Origin: Acidobacteria bacterium OLB17 | GTDB lineage: Bacteria > Acidobacteriota > Blastocatellia > Pyrinomonadales > Pyrinomonadaceae | NCBI GenBank assembly: GCA_001567505.1 | Contig: LLEU01000025.1 | Location: 120,743-184,742, forward strand | Direction of reading: 5' to 3' | DNA: 64,000 nt | Part shown: piece by piece, positions 38,269 to 47,298 of the stretch | Position numbering within the stretch: position 1 is the first letter of the stretch | How the letters are laid out: each line of letters opens with the position of its first letter | Notes under the pieces: generated by a model | What the model was told of the DNA's origin: nothing | Database searches by the model: none | The model's input: only the letters and a program-made list of their open reading frames with translations | Made by a program: the position numbers and the translations under genes

Positions 38269-40245
38269 TTACGTGCGATGAAATCCGCGTTCGATATCCT
38301 TCATCGACAAGCGTAGAATGACTGGCCGTCCGTGCGGACAGGTCGTGGGCGAGGTCGTCTGCACGAGGTTGTCGATCAGCCAAGCCATCTTCTCCGGCGT
38401 AAGCTTCATATTGATCTTGACCGCAGCCCGGCACGCGAGCGAGGCCGCAATGTCATCCCGAAGCGTCGTTTTCGGCCCTTTTCGTTTCTCTGACTCGACG
38501 GTGTCGAGTATCTCGGCGAAAAGGTTACGTGCCTCGGCCGCAGGCAGGTCAGTTGGAACGCTCTTTATCGCAACGGTTCGTCCCGAAAGCCGCATCGTTC
38601 CGAATCCGAAGTGTGCAAGGTCCTCTTCGACGAGAGCGAAGGCCTCGGACTGCGCCGGCGAAAGGTCGAACGTCTCCGGCAGCAGAAGATTCTGCGACTC
38701 CGTGACACGGTCCGTCTCGGATCGCCTGAATTTATCGAACAATATTCGCTCGTGAGCGACGTGCTGATCGACGAGGAGCAGGCCTTCGTCGTCCACGGCG
38801 ATGATAAAGCTCTCGCGAAGCTGCCCAAGCGGCCTGATCTTCGAATAGGAGAGCGACTCCGGGTCAGCACGCTTTGCAAGGTGGCTTGCCGAATTCAACG
38901 GCGGCAGCTCAGGCAAAGCCGAAGACGTCGGAGCGGCGGCCGCATCGGCCGCCCGAACTTCGCTCGCAGCCGCCGCATTCGCAAGTGGCTGTTCTTCGAA
39001 AAGCCTCGCCGTGGCCTCGTTGGCGGCTTCTTGTCGGACGTCCGCAGCGAATTCACGCTCGGCCACAGACGGCACGTTCTCTGCCCGTTCGAATGCAAGA
39101 TCGGCGATGCCGCGATCGAAATCCGGTTCGAGCGGAATATTGCCGGCGACAAAATCGATCGTCTCCTGCACGTGTTTCGGCGGTTCCTGCGTTTGCGTCT
39201 CGACCCGCGTTTCCGGCAAGGCTGCTTCGGCGGCAGTTTCTTCGGCAACTACGCCCGCACTCGAAAGTGCCGATCGCACTGCCTCGGCAACCGCGTCCTT
39301 AACAGCCTCCGTTCGGCGAAAACGCACCTCGGTCTTCGACGGATGCACGTTCACATCGACCTCTTCGAGCGGCAGTTCGATGAAAAGGAATGCGACAGGA
39401 TACACACCGTGCGGGAGGACGGAACGATAGCCTTCGAGCAGGCCGCCCGCGATCGTCTTGTCGCGAACAAATCGTTTATTGACAAAGAAATACTGCTGGT
39501 CGCGAGAAGTTCGCCGCTCCCGCGGAGCCGAAACATAGCCCGAGACCTTCGCTACGAATTCGCGGCCGCCGGAAACCGGCAGGAGGCTTTCGAGCAGGCC
39601 GCCCCCGAAGATCTGGAACGCTCGTTCACGAAGGTCCTTTGCCGGTGCGGCGTTCAGCGTCTCTCGGCCGTTGTTCGTGAGCAGGAACGCGATCTCCGGA
39701 TGGGCAAGCGCGTAATGCGTAACGATCTGTGTCAGGTGGTAATTCTCCGTCGCCTCGGAACGCATGAATTTCCGACGTGCCGGCGTGTTGAAGAAAAGGT
39801 CGCGGATCGCGATCGTCGTGCCTTTATCGCGGCCCGCGTCTTTGACGTCAACGAGGCGTCCGCCTTCGATCACGACGCGAGTCGCCGCAACATCGCCTTC
39901 GGTCTTGGTGATCAGTTCGATCTTTGCTACTGAGGCGATGGATGCGAGGGCTTCACCGCGAAAACCGAGCGTCCCGATCGCGGCAAGGTCCTCAAGCGAC
40001 CTGATCTTCGACGTTGCGTGCCTCTCGAACGCAAGGATCGCATCGTCACGCACCATTCCGACACCGTCATCCGAGATCCGAATAAGTCGCCGGCCGCCCA
40101 ACTCTATCTCGACCGCGATCCTGCCGGCACCGGCATCTATCGCGTTCTCGATCAGTTCTTTTACGACGGACGCGGGCCGTTCGACGACCTCTCCGGCCGC
40201 GATCTGATTCGCAAGATTGTCCGAAAGAACGCGTATCTTGTTCAT
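38269..40245 (-). CDS. mutL: DNA mismatch repair protein MutL
   Basis: 658 residues. The GHKL ATPase N-terminus has LIENAIDAGA, DDGVGM, RHATSKI and GTLGFRGEALASI. A low-complexity Ala/Glu linker spans about 340-450. The C-terminal domain has endonuclease-type motifs DQHVAHERILFDKF, ACRAAVK and CPHGRPVILRL, so this MutL probably nicks DNA as in bacteria without MutH; the last acidic position of the DQHA motif is Asp where Glu is usual. It overlaps bshC by four bases (ATGA). Confidence 0.96.
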   Translation of the reverse strand: MNKIRVLSDNLANQIAAGEVVERPASVVKELIENAIDAGAGRIAVEIELGGRRLIRISDDGVGMVRDDAILAFERHATSKIRSLEDLAAIGTLGFRGEALASIASVAKIELITKTEGDVAATRVVIEGGRLVDVKDAGRDKGTTIAIRDLFFNTPARRKFMRSEATENYHLTQIVTHYALAHPEIAFLLTNNGRETLNAAPAKDLRERAFQIFGGGLLESLLPVSGGREFVAKVSGYVSAPRERRTSRDQQYFFVNKRFVRDKTIAGGLLEGYRSVLPHGVYPVAFLFIELPLEEVDVNVHPSKTEVRFRRTEAVKDAVAEAVRSALSSAGVVAEETAAEAALPETRVETQTQEPPKHVQETIDFVAGNIPLEPDFDRGIADLAFERAENVPSVAEREFAADVRQEAANEATARLFEEQPLANAAAASEVRAADAAAAPTSSALPELPPLNSASHLAKRADPESLSYSKIRPLGQLRESFIIAVDDEGLLLVDQHVAHERILFDKFRRSETDRVTESQNLLLPETFDLSPAQSEAFALVEEDLAHFGFGTMRLSGRTVAIKSVPTDLPAAEARNLFAEILDTVESEKRKGPKTTLRDDIAASLACRAAVKINMKLTPEKMAWLIDNLVQTTSPTTCPHGRPVILRLSMKDIERGFHRT

Positions 40246-41915
40246 AGATAGATGACGCGATGCCCCTTGTCATCGAGATCGATCGCCGAGTAGATCCAGT
40301 CGATCACGTCGATGCCGTATCGGTCTATAAGGCCGACGATATTCAGCGTACGCTCCTGCAGGGCGTCGCCCGGATAGAGTTCTTCAAAGGCCCGCCGCAA
40401 ACGACGGTCGGCGTCGGAATTTCGCCGGATCTCCGAATCATAAGCCTTCTTTCGCAGGGCCGCGATGTGATACAGCATCTTCCGCCGCCTCTTGGCAAGG
40501 TTCGCGGCAAGCGTCGGATCGACCTTCGCAAAATACTCATCCAGACGGCGAAGCTGAATATTCACTTCCTCCTCCGTTTCGGCAAAAAGGCGTGCGGCGT
40601 CCTGCCCGATGACCTGCTCGACGACCCGCGTCCGCACATCTTCGCGATCCTCAAAGACCGCGTCAAACTTCAGATCGTATGCCGCAAACGTGCGCTGATG
40701 CCGCGGCTCGACAACGGTAAAGCTCTGCCGGTGTACGATCGGAGTTGCGGGCCGCTGAAGCACTTCGTAAGCCGCTCCGCTCTGCGCAAAATACGCGATC
40801 TCGGCCGCGCCGCCGACATAAAGTACCGTCGGGAATAGATAATCCTGCACGACGGCACGCAGCATCACACCGGCGCTGAAGCGTTCGGGTTCTTTCTCGA
40901 TCAAATCACACAGTTCCGCGATCGAGAATTCACGATTTACGGCACGGGCCTTTACGCCATCGCCGTAAAGCCGAAGCGGTGTGCGGATACCGTCATCCGT
41001 CTGCCAAAAAAGCGGAAAATAGTTGTCCTCGACAAGTACCTGCCGATGCAGGCCGGCCTCCGCCAGAGCGGCATCACGATCGCGGATCGCCGCCGTGATC
41101 TCGGGTGCCTTCTCGGCCGCAAGCCTCATTATCGGTGCCGAAAGCCGCTTGAGTTCGGCGTCCTGCGGATCGACGAAGATCATCCCGAAACAGCCGAGCT
41201 GCTTTGCAAGCTGCCGCAGGAATGCCCGCCCAAAACCTTCGCCCGCGGTCCACGAGTCGCGAAGCTGTGCGACGGCCTCGCGGCTGAATTCCGTCTGCGG
41301 CATCTCGCGTTCGAGTTCCGCGATCAGCGACCCGATCTCCGTGGTGAGCGTACGGCCGCCGACCGGTATCTCCCGCTCGTCCGTGTCGGAATAATGAAGT
41401 CGGATGAGTTCGTCATTCCCGGCGATCGTCACGCTTGCGACCTCGTCGAAATCGTGGTCTTCGGTCGCCGCCCAGAACATCGCGACGGCCGGCGTGCCTT
41501 TCCGGGTCAGCTCCGCTGCGGCCTTGATCGCCGTCAGGGCTTTGTAGATCGTATAGAGCGGCCCGCCGAACAGGCCCGATTGCTGCCCGGTGAAAACGGC
41601 GACCGTCCCGGGTTCACGCAGCCTCTCGATCGCGGCCCGCACCCTTTCGCCCGCGTCAATGCTTCGATTCAGGGCAGCTAAGGCGTCCGCGATCGCGTTC
41701 CGCTCAGGCTTATAGGCTGCCGTCACCTGCCCGGCGAACTCGCAAATGTCGTCGAGAGAATTCGGGGCGTTCGGATAGAAGCGTCGGAGGCTCTCGCGGT
41801 CGGTTTGGTACTGAATGAAGAGCTTTGACTGGCCCGGAATGCGCGAAAATGGGATCGATTCTACACGAAGCGATCCGCTTGCAGCCAAAGAAGGACAGGC
41901 ACTTTCTTCCGTCAA
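40242..41915 (-). CDS. bshC: Bacillithiol biosynthesis cysteine-adding enzyme BshC
   Basis: 557 residues, typical length. It adds cysteine to glucosaminyl-malate, the last step of bacillithiol synthesis. Recognised by AVFTGQQSGLFGGPLYTIYKALTAIKAA, FWAATEDHDFDEVASV, GFGRAFLRQLAKQLGCFGMIFVDPQD and the C-terminal coiled-coil region. The start is TTG 41915, supported by AGGGAG (41929-41924) eight bases upstream and a good promoter at 41939-41967. No bshA or bshB lies nearby. It is translationally coupled to mutL downstream. Confidence 0.93.
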   Translation of the reverse strand: MTEESACPSLAASGSLRVESIPFSRIPGQSKLFIQYQTDRESLRRFYPNAPNSLDDICEFAGQVTAAYKPERNAIADALAALNRSIDAGERVRAAIERLREPGTVAVFTGQQSGLFGGPLYTIYKALTAIKAAAELTRKGTPAVAMFWAATEDHDFDEVASVTIAGNDELIRLHYSDTDEREIPVGGRTLTTEIGSLIAELEREMPQTEFSREAVAQLRDSWTAGEGFGRAFLRQLAKQLGCFGMIFVDPQDAELKRLSAPIMRLAAEKAPEITAAIRDRDAALAEAGLHRQVLVEDNYFPLFWQTDDGIRTPLRLYGDGVKARAVNREFSIAELCDLIEKEPERFSAGVMLRAVVQDYLFPTVLYVGGAAEIAYFAQSGAAYEVLQRPATPIVHRQSFTVVEPRHQRTFAAYDLKFDAVFEDREDVRTRVVEQVIGQDAARLFAETEEEVNIQLRRLDEYFAKVDPTLAANLAKRRRKMLYHIAALRKKAYDSEIRRNSDADRRLRRAFEELYPGDALQERTLNIVGLIDRYGIDVIDWIYSAIDLDDKGHRVIYL

Positions 41916-41938
41916 AAATTCAGCTCCCTTGAAGCTAA

Positions 41939-41967
41939 ATTATAGTGGCTTGGTTTCTCGACCTCAA
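41939..41967 (-). promoter_or_regulatory. Predicted promoter of bshC-mutL
   Basis: Minus strand TTGAGG (41967-41962), 17-bp spacer, perfect TATAAT (41944-41939). The start near 41932 leaves a short leader containing the bshC ribosome-binding site. Confidence 0.72.
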
Positions 41968-41973
41968 ATTGAA

Positions 41974-42010
41974 AAGGCCGTACTGACCCTCGCGGTCAAT
42001 ACGGCCTTCA
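41974..42010 (-). terminator. Terminator after the BNR-repeat gene
   Basis: Minus strand AAGGCCGTATTGACC (from 42008) pairs with GGGTCAGTACGGCCTT (to 41974) through a tight GCGA loop, followed by TTCAATT. It stands between the BNR gene and the bshC promoter. Confidence 0.75.
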
Positions 42011-42030
42011 AAGTCGAACTCGCAGCGAAC

Positions 42031-44292
42031 TTACTGCCCCGGGAGTATCCTGGGCCGCTCGCCGACCGTCAGTTTTGCGGGTTTCGGGGCCGCGACGGGT
42101 TCCTTTGATGCGACGGGACGTTCAGGAACCGCCTGAACTTTCGCCGGAGGCTGGTTCTCGGCGGCGCTCGAACCGGCATCAGCATCCTTAAGCTCGATCT
42201 TATAGACGCCTGAAGAATGCGTGCCCGCGTAGATGCGGTTCGGGTCGTGCGGGTCGAATGCCATCGACCAGACGCGCCTGCTCGGCAGATCCATCGTCTT
42301 CGTGTCGATACGCTTCCACTGTTCGCCTGCGTCACGCGAAATGTAGATACCGCCGTCCGTCTCGATCGCGCTTCCGATGATGATCTCGTTCGGATCCTTC
42401 GGGTCGATCAGGATCGAAGCAAAATTCCCCAGCGGAAGATGGCCGCCCCTGCGTTTCCAGGTCGCGCCGTTGTCACGGCTAAGGTAGAAGGTCTGCGTCG
42501 TCCCAACGTAAATATAGTCTGGGCGCGTCGGGTCGGTCTCGATCGCGCTTACGGGCACGCCCGCAACCGCTCCGCCCGCATTCGCGAACGTCTTGCCGTT
42601 ATCCCTTGAGACCATAACGCCGGAGGTCGCCGTGCCTACCCAGATGGTCTCGGGACGCTCAGGTGCAACGTGGATCGCAAAGATATTCTGGTTAATGCCC
42701 GCACCGAGGTCGAGCTTCTCCCAGCCCTTTGTCACATCGTACGAGCGATAGAGGCCCGAATCCGTCCCTGCGATGATGCCGTTCTTACCGTCCTCGGTGA
42801 ACGCAAGCACCTTCACATTCGACTTGAGCGAAGCGACCATAACGGGGCCCTTCGCCGTCGGAGCGGGAGCGGCGGGTTTTACCGCCTTCTTCGACCGCGT
42901 GCGGCTCCGCGAAGGTTTCGCGGCGGGTTTTGCCGTCGCGATCTTCGCCGCCGGAAGCGGATTCCACGTCACGCCGCGATCCATCGAGCGAAGAATGCCG
43001 CCATTCGTCCCCATATACATCACGTTCCCATTCACACGATCCTGAAGGATCGCGAACGGGGCCGTTCGGTTCACGTCAATGCTCGCGGACGGCCGCCAGG
43101 TAGCGCCGCCATTCTCGCTGATGAAGAAGAAACCGCCGCCCGTCGCAGTATTTCGCGTCGCTGCGTAAAGGCGATCGGCTCGCTCGCGATCGGGCACGAC
43201 CGCGTATGTGAATCGCGTCGTAAGGTCGCCGTTCGTCTGCGTAAAGTTGCGGCCGCCGTCGTTCGAGACCATCACGCCGTAGTTATTCGTCGCGATAAAG
43301 ACGCGATCCGGCGCGTCCGGGTGGACGGCGATCGAATTGATCTCAAGATTCCTCTGCGTTGTCAGCGACCAGGACTTGCCGCCGTTCACGCTCATCCAGA
43401 AGCCTTCGGTCGTCGCCGCGTAGATCGTGCCTTCGCGGCTCGGATGCTGAACGATGTCGCGTGTTCGCCGCGACTGCGAGGGAATGCCGTTGATCTTCTG
43501 CCAGCGTTCCCCGCCATTCTGCGATTCGTAAATGCCGCTGCAGGCCGATGCGACGATGTATTCAGGATTTCGCGGATTGATCGTGATAGCGAAAACGTCC
43601 GAATCGTCGATCATTCCGTCGCGGATGAGTTTCCAGTTGGCGCCGGCGTCCGTCGTCTTATAAGCCCGCCACCAGGTGCCTGCGTAGATCGTGTCCGCGC
43701 TTCGCGGGTCGATCGCGAGCGAATCAATGTTCACGGGCATCGTCGGGGACGAGATCTTCTTCCAGTTCGCTCCTTTGTCGCGCGACATCCATGCTCCATC
43801 CGTCGTTCCCGCAACAAGGATCGAAGGATCGGTCGGCGACTGCGCAAGCGAGTGCACCGAGGCCTTATGCAGCTCTTTTGATTCTTTCCAGGTGGCGCCG
43901 CCGTCGATCGAGCGGAAGAAACCGCCCGGAGCCTTATGCCTGTGGCCCGAAGCATAGATGATCTTCGAATCGACTGAATCGACCATCAGATTATCGAGGA
44001 TAAGCTGCGGCTCGTTGAGATTCGCAAGCAGACGCCAGGTCTTTCCCGCGTTCGCTGAGGTGAAGATCTGGCCGTCAAGGGTGCTTATATATAGTCGGTC
44101 CTTGTCTTTCGGGTCGATCGTTACGACCCTGACATCGCCGCCGTCCGGCCCGGAGACCGTCCATCGCGTGAATGCGGCCGCGGCCGGATCGTCCGGAACG
44201 ATCTCGATATCTGCAAAGGACGGAACGACGCCAAGCATGGCAAAAATTGCCAGGAAAGAAAGAGAACGGTAAAACAAACTTGCTTTTGGCAT
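42031..44292 (-). CDS. Secreted BNR/sortilin-like beta-propeller protein
   Basis: 753 residues with a signal peptide (1-27, PSFAD). At least eight BNR/Asp-box repeats are visible, for example SANAGKTWRLL, SIDGGATWKES, SRDKGANWKKI, SQNGGERWQKI, SVNGGKSWSLT, SENGGATWRPS, SRDNGKTFANA and SRDAGEQWKRI, each following a VAIDPRNPEYIYAG-like strand. This predicts two stacked seven-bladed propellers like VPS10/sortilin or exo-xyloglucanase folds. A Lys/Arg/Pro-rich spacer (KPAAKPSRSRTRSKKAVKPAAP) divides the halves and a Pro-rich tail ends it. No catalytic residues are evident; the substrate is unknown. Confidence 0.85.
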   Translation of the reverse strand: MPKASLFYRSLSFLAIFAMLGVVPSFADIEIVPDDPAAAAFTRWTVSGPDGGDVRVVTIDPKDKDRLYISTLDGQIFTSANAGKTWRLLANLNEPQLILDNLMVDSVDSKIIYASGHRHKAPGGFFRSIDGGATWKESKELHKASVHSLAQSPTDPSILVAGTTDGAWMSRDKGANWKKISSPTMPVNIDSLAIDPRSADTIYAGTWWRAYKTTDAGANWKLIRDGMIDDSDVFAITINPRNPEYIVASACSGIYESQNGGERWQKINGIPSQSRRTRDIVQHPSREGTIYAATTEGFWMSVNGGKSWSLTTQRNLEINSIAVHPDAPDRVFIATNNYGVMVSNDGGRNFTQTNGDLTTRFTYAVVPDRERADRLYAATRNTATGGGFFFISENGGATWRPSASIDVNRTAPFAILQDRVNGNVMYMGTNGGILRSMDRGVTWNPLPAAKIATAKPAAKPSRSRTRSKKAVKPAAPAPTAKGPVMVASLKSNVKVLAFTEDGKNGIIAGTDSGLYRSYDVTKGWEKLDLGAGINQNIFAIHVAPERPETIWVGTATSGVMVSRDNGKTFANAGGAVAGVPVSAIETDPTRPDYIYVGTTQTFYLSRDNGATWKRRGGHLPLGNFASILIDPKDPNEIIIGSAIETDGGIYISRDAGEQWKRIDTKTMDLPSRRVWSMAFDPHDPNRIYAGTHSSGVYKIELKDADAGSSAAENQPPAKVQAVPERPVASKEPVAAPKPAKLTVGERPRILPGQ

Positions 44293-44506
44293 AGGTAATC
44301 GGTTCGAGGCAAGAGACCAATGTGAAAACGACCACTTCGGTCACGAAAAGGCTTGCGAATTAAACGGGCAAACCACCATAGAACTAGATGCGAACGGACA
44401 AAGCCTCGTTTGCAGGAATTTCGATAATGGCACGTGCCAAGAGCCTATTGTAGCGAACGAAGCTGGGTAGGGCAAATTTTTTTAAGCGCTTAAGCGTAAA
44501 AGTAGA

Positions 44507-44545
44507 AGAACGGCCGTGACTTGTGATGTAAAGCCACGACCGTTC
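44507..44545 (-). terminator. Probable terminator after the OmpA-like gene
   Basis: Minus strand GAACGGTCGTGGCTT (44545-44531) pairs, with a few G-U, to AAGTCACGGCCGTTC (44521-44507), then TTCTACTTTTA. The rest of 44293-44586 holds no gene I can see. Confidence 0.6.
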
Positions 44546-44586
44546 GAAATGTTCACCCGATGGGTGAAGCTAATGTGCTAACCAGC

Positions 44587-47001
44587 TTACGGTGTCGGCG
44601 CATCCGCAGCGGCCGGTTTGACCCAGAACTTGGTGTATTCACCTTGTCCGTTGTCACCGCCGTCAACAAACACGACGCGATTCTTGTCGTATTTGCGGAA
44701 GTTGATCGCCTTCATGATCTGAGCCCTGCGATGACGCATCTGGGCCGGCGTTCCGTAATTGATGATGTAGCCGGTCGCGGTCGGATCGTTGTTCAACTGG
44801 ATATAGAAGTTGTCAACGCGTGCCTTGACCTCATCATCTTTCTGCTTGCCGAACTCGTCAACCAGATTCGGAACTTCCCTGCCTGCGATACCTGCAGTTT
44901 CACTTGCGGTATTCGGGCAGTTGCAGTTCGCGTCGAGGCCGCCGATCTCGACCGTTGCGGTGACGGATGAATTCGCCATCTCGCGGGTCGTATCGACCGT
45001 GATGCTCGACGTGCCTTGGCCGCTCGAGATCGTACCGGCTGAGACCGTCCAGTTATACGTGACGTTCGCACCGCCGCTTACGTTGGCGGTGAAGGTCATC
45101 GACTGTCCGGGATTCGTGATGCCGGCAGGTCCGCTGACCGAGACGCTCGGGCAATCGCAGATCTTAACGCAGTCTGCGCATTCCTTGACCTCGATCGTCT
45201 TCGTGTCGGTCTTGCCGCAAACGCCGCAGCCATCGTCAACACCGGTCGTGATCGTGTAGGTGCCCTTTTCGACGCCCGAGAGATCCCAGGTTACGTTCGC
45301 ACCCGAGCCGACAATGCGTCCGCCCGAAACGGTGTAGTTGTAAACAAGAGGATCGTTCTCAGGATCCGAAGCACTCGTCGAAACGCTGATCGAGCGGTTA
45401 TCATCACACGAGCCGGAAGCCGACTTGTAGCCCGGCTGGCAGCCGATGGTGATAACATTCGAGCTCAGGTTCACGCTGTTGATCGAAGCAGGCTGATTGA
45501 CAAGTTCCTTCGCACGCTCGTTACGGCGTCCGACGAAGAACTGGAAGATGTAGCCGTGCGGGTCACCGGACGTACGGAATCCCGGAGGAACACCACGCCA
45601 GCTCGTCGTATAGGTCTGCGGGATACAAGCCGTTACGTTTCCGCAAGGGTTGGTAACGCTGGCACTGAAGCTCTTGTCCTCATCGAAGTAATCCTCATCC
45701 TGCTGGTTGAAGTTATAACGATAAGCGAAGCTCATACCTGCCCAACGCGTAAAGAAGACGCGGGCACCCGCGATACCGTCCATCGGATGGTTCTCGAAAG
45801 CGTTCGGGGTGCGGCCGGCCATGTAGCGGGTAGCACGCAGTTCAGCGATCGGCTGGAACCATTTGTTGACCGGGAAGTCGGCTGCGATGCCGGCCTGGAG
45901 TTCATCCGGACGATCAAGGAGCGTATAGGTTCCGCCCGGGAAATCGCCCTTGGCGGACGCGGTCCAGTTGTAACCGACGTTGGCCGAAAGATTCGCCCAT
46001 TTTGCAACGCGTGCATCCGCAACGAAGGTCACGGCGATGTCGCCGCGATTTCCGCCCGGGCCTGCGCCACGCTGCATCTGGTTAAAGCCTGCAAAATCGC
46101 TCGCACGATCCGTCCACCAAGTGTACGAAGCCACAAGGCCGAGGCCGATCGGGTTGTCAACACTTGTAAAGCGGATCTTGCCGCCGAAGGTGAACTGGTT
46201 GAAAGCGCTTTCGCCGTAGGTGCGGTTGATGAACGGTGCATCGGGCAGATACGACGGTGCAAGCGTGAAGACGCTCGGGATCGTACCTGCAGGTGCGCCG
46301 GTCGGGCTAATGACGTTCGTCGTAGAAAGCACGAGGCCGGGCAGGATGCTGCCGTAAACCGAACCGATACCGCGGAAGTTGCTTGCGCTGCCGCCGCCGG
46401 TCGCGCCGCCAAGAAGGGCGTTCGTTCCTGCGGGGAAGCCGAAGACCGGGCCGGAATATGCCGGCGGGGTCAAACCATACGTTCCGGCGTTGCCGCCGAA
46501 GTACGGGAACTGTACCCACGGAGCACCGGCCGGGCGATATACCGCACCGTACGGGCTGGTTCCGGGCGACATAACGATCGCCGGGGCCTGCGTCCACACG
46601 CCTCCGATCTTGACCTGCGAATTCGGCAGATAGAATCCCGAAAGGTTCCGCGGCGAATTCACCTTGATACCTTTATAGAGATCCGTCGAGAAAAAGAGCT
46701 CGATGTGATCGGTCAAACCGACCTGGAAGCTCAACGGTATGTCCGTAATATCAACATCACCGGGATCGCGGTCGTAGTTGCTGACGGCTGCCGAGAAGGT
46801 GAACTCACCCTTTCGGAGATTCTGGCCGTCATAGACCGTAAACAGTCCCGTCGGGCCCCCGACAGCTCCGCCGGTGCCGACCGTCGGTGCAGTATTCCTC
46901 GGATCGCTGTCAGGACGCTGGTGTTTTTCCTGCGCCATGGCCGCGAATACGAGTGTCAAAATAACGAGCGTACTCAAGTACGCCTTCTTAGCGAGTTTCA
47001 T
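44587..47001 (-). CDS. Large OmpA-like outer-membrane protein with Ig/PKD-like domains
   Basis: 804 residues from ATG 47001, chosen for the GGAGG box eight bases upstream. Signal peptide (1-24, AAMAQ). Residues of about 60-470 are rich in Gly/Aromatic alternation (LFTVYDGQNLRKGEFTFSAAVSNYDRD, VGLTDHIELFFSTDLYKG, FGGKIRFTSVDNPIGLGLVASYTWW), an outer-membrane barrel. Two PKD/Ig-like domains follow (VSTSASDPENDPLVYNYTVSGG; CDCPSVSVSGPAGITNPGQ) around a Cys-rich hinge (ECADCVKICDCP). The C-terminus (AQIMKAINFRKYDKNRVVFVDGG) resembles the OmpA family domain only loosely. Probably structural or adhesive. Confidence 0.75.
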   Translation of the reverse strand: MKLAKKAYLSTLVILTLVFAAMAQEKHQRPDSDPRNTAPTVGTGGAVGGPTGLFTVYDGQNLRKGEFTFSAAVSNYDRDPGDVDITDIPLSFQVGLTDHIELFFSTDLYKGIKVNSPRNLSGFYLPNSQVKIGGVWTQAPAIVMSPGTSPYGAVYRPAGAPWVQFPYFGGNAGTYGLTPPAYSGPVFGFPAGTNALLGGATGGGSASNFRGIGSVYGSILPGLVLSTTNVISPTGAPAGTIPSVFTLAPSYLPDAPFINRTYGESAFNQFTFGGKIRFTSVDNPIGLGLVASYTWWTDRASDFAGFNQMQRGAGPGGNRGDIAVTFVADARVAKWANLSANVGYNWTASAKGDFPGGTYTLLDRPDELQAGIAADFPVNKWFQPIAELRATRYMAGRTPNAFENHPMDGIAGARVFFTRWAGMSFAYRYNFNQQDEDYFDEDKSFSASVTNPCGNVTACIPQTYTTSWRGVPPGFRTSGDPHGYIFQFFVGRRNERAKELVNQPASINSVNLSSNVITIGCQPGYKSASGSCDDNRSISVSTSASDPENDPLVYNYTVSGGRIVGSGANVTWDLSGVEKGTYTITTGVDDGCGVCGKTDTKTIEVKECADCVKICDCPSVSVSGPAGITNPGQSMTFTANVSGGANVTYNWTVSAGTISSGQGTSSITVDTTREMANSSVTATVEIGGLDANCNCPNTASETAGIAGREVPNLVDEFGKQKDDEVKARVDNFYIQLNNDPTATGYIINYGTPAQMRHRRAQIMKAINFRKYDKNRVVFVDGGDNGQGEYTKFWVKPAAADAPTP

Positions 47002-47173
47002 CACATTCCTCCGCCGAATCATAATTGAAAGTCAAAAGGTGGCTGCGCTTCAGCCAGTTAAATGTCCTCAAAAAAACAACTTGCATTATTACACAGCGTT
47101 CCCGACTTTCCAAATATGCAAAGTCCGGGCCGCCCAACAAAAAGTCGAAAGAACCAAGGCCAATTTCAGCAAT

Positions 47174-47200
47174 TTAATAGGGAGTAAAGCGCGATGTCAA
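47174..47200 (-). promoter_or_regulatory. Possible promoter of the OmpA-like gene
   Basis: Minus strand TTGACA (47200-47195) with TATTAA 15 bp or TTAAAT 17 bp downstream. This would give a leader of about 165 bases. The intergenic stretch 47002-47298 contains nothing else I can support. Confidence 0.4.
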
Positions 47201-47298
47201 TACACGGATATTCCGCTCGACATTCATCTCCCGATAAAACACTAAAACAAATCACTCGTAAAATCAAGCATTTTTAGCGATTTGCGGCATTTTGGCCT

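Noticed and set aside
38611..39933. 440-residue plus-strand reading frame
   Set aside because: Antisense of mutL; no domain and no start signal.
42670..43881. 403-residue plus-strand reading frame
   Set aside because: Antisense of the BNR-repeat gene, without ribosome-binding site or recognisable domains.
45556..47028. 490-residue plus-strand reading frame
   Set aside because: It is the antisense of the OmpA-like gene; the composition is an artefact of GC-rich codon positions.
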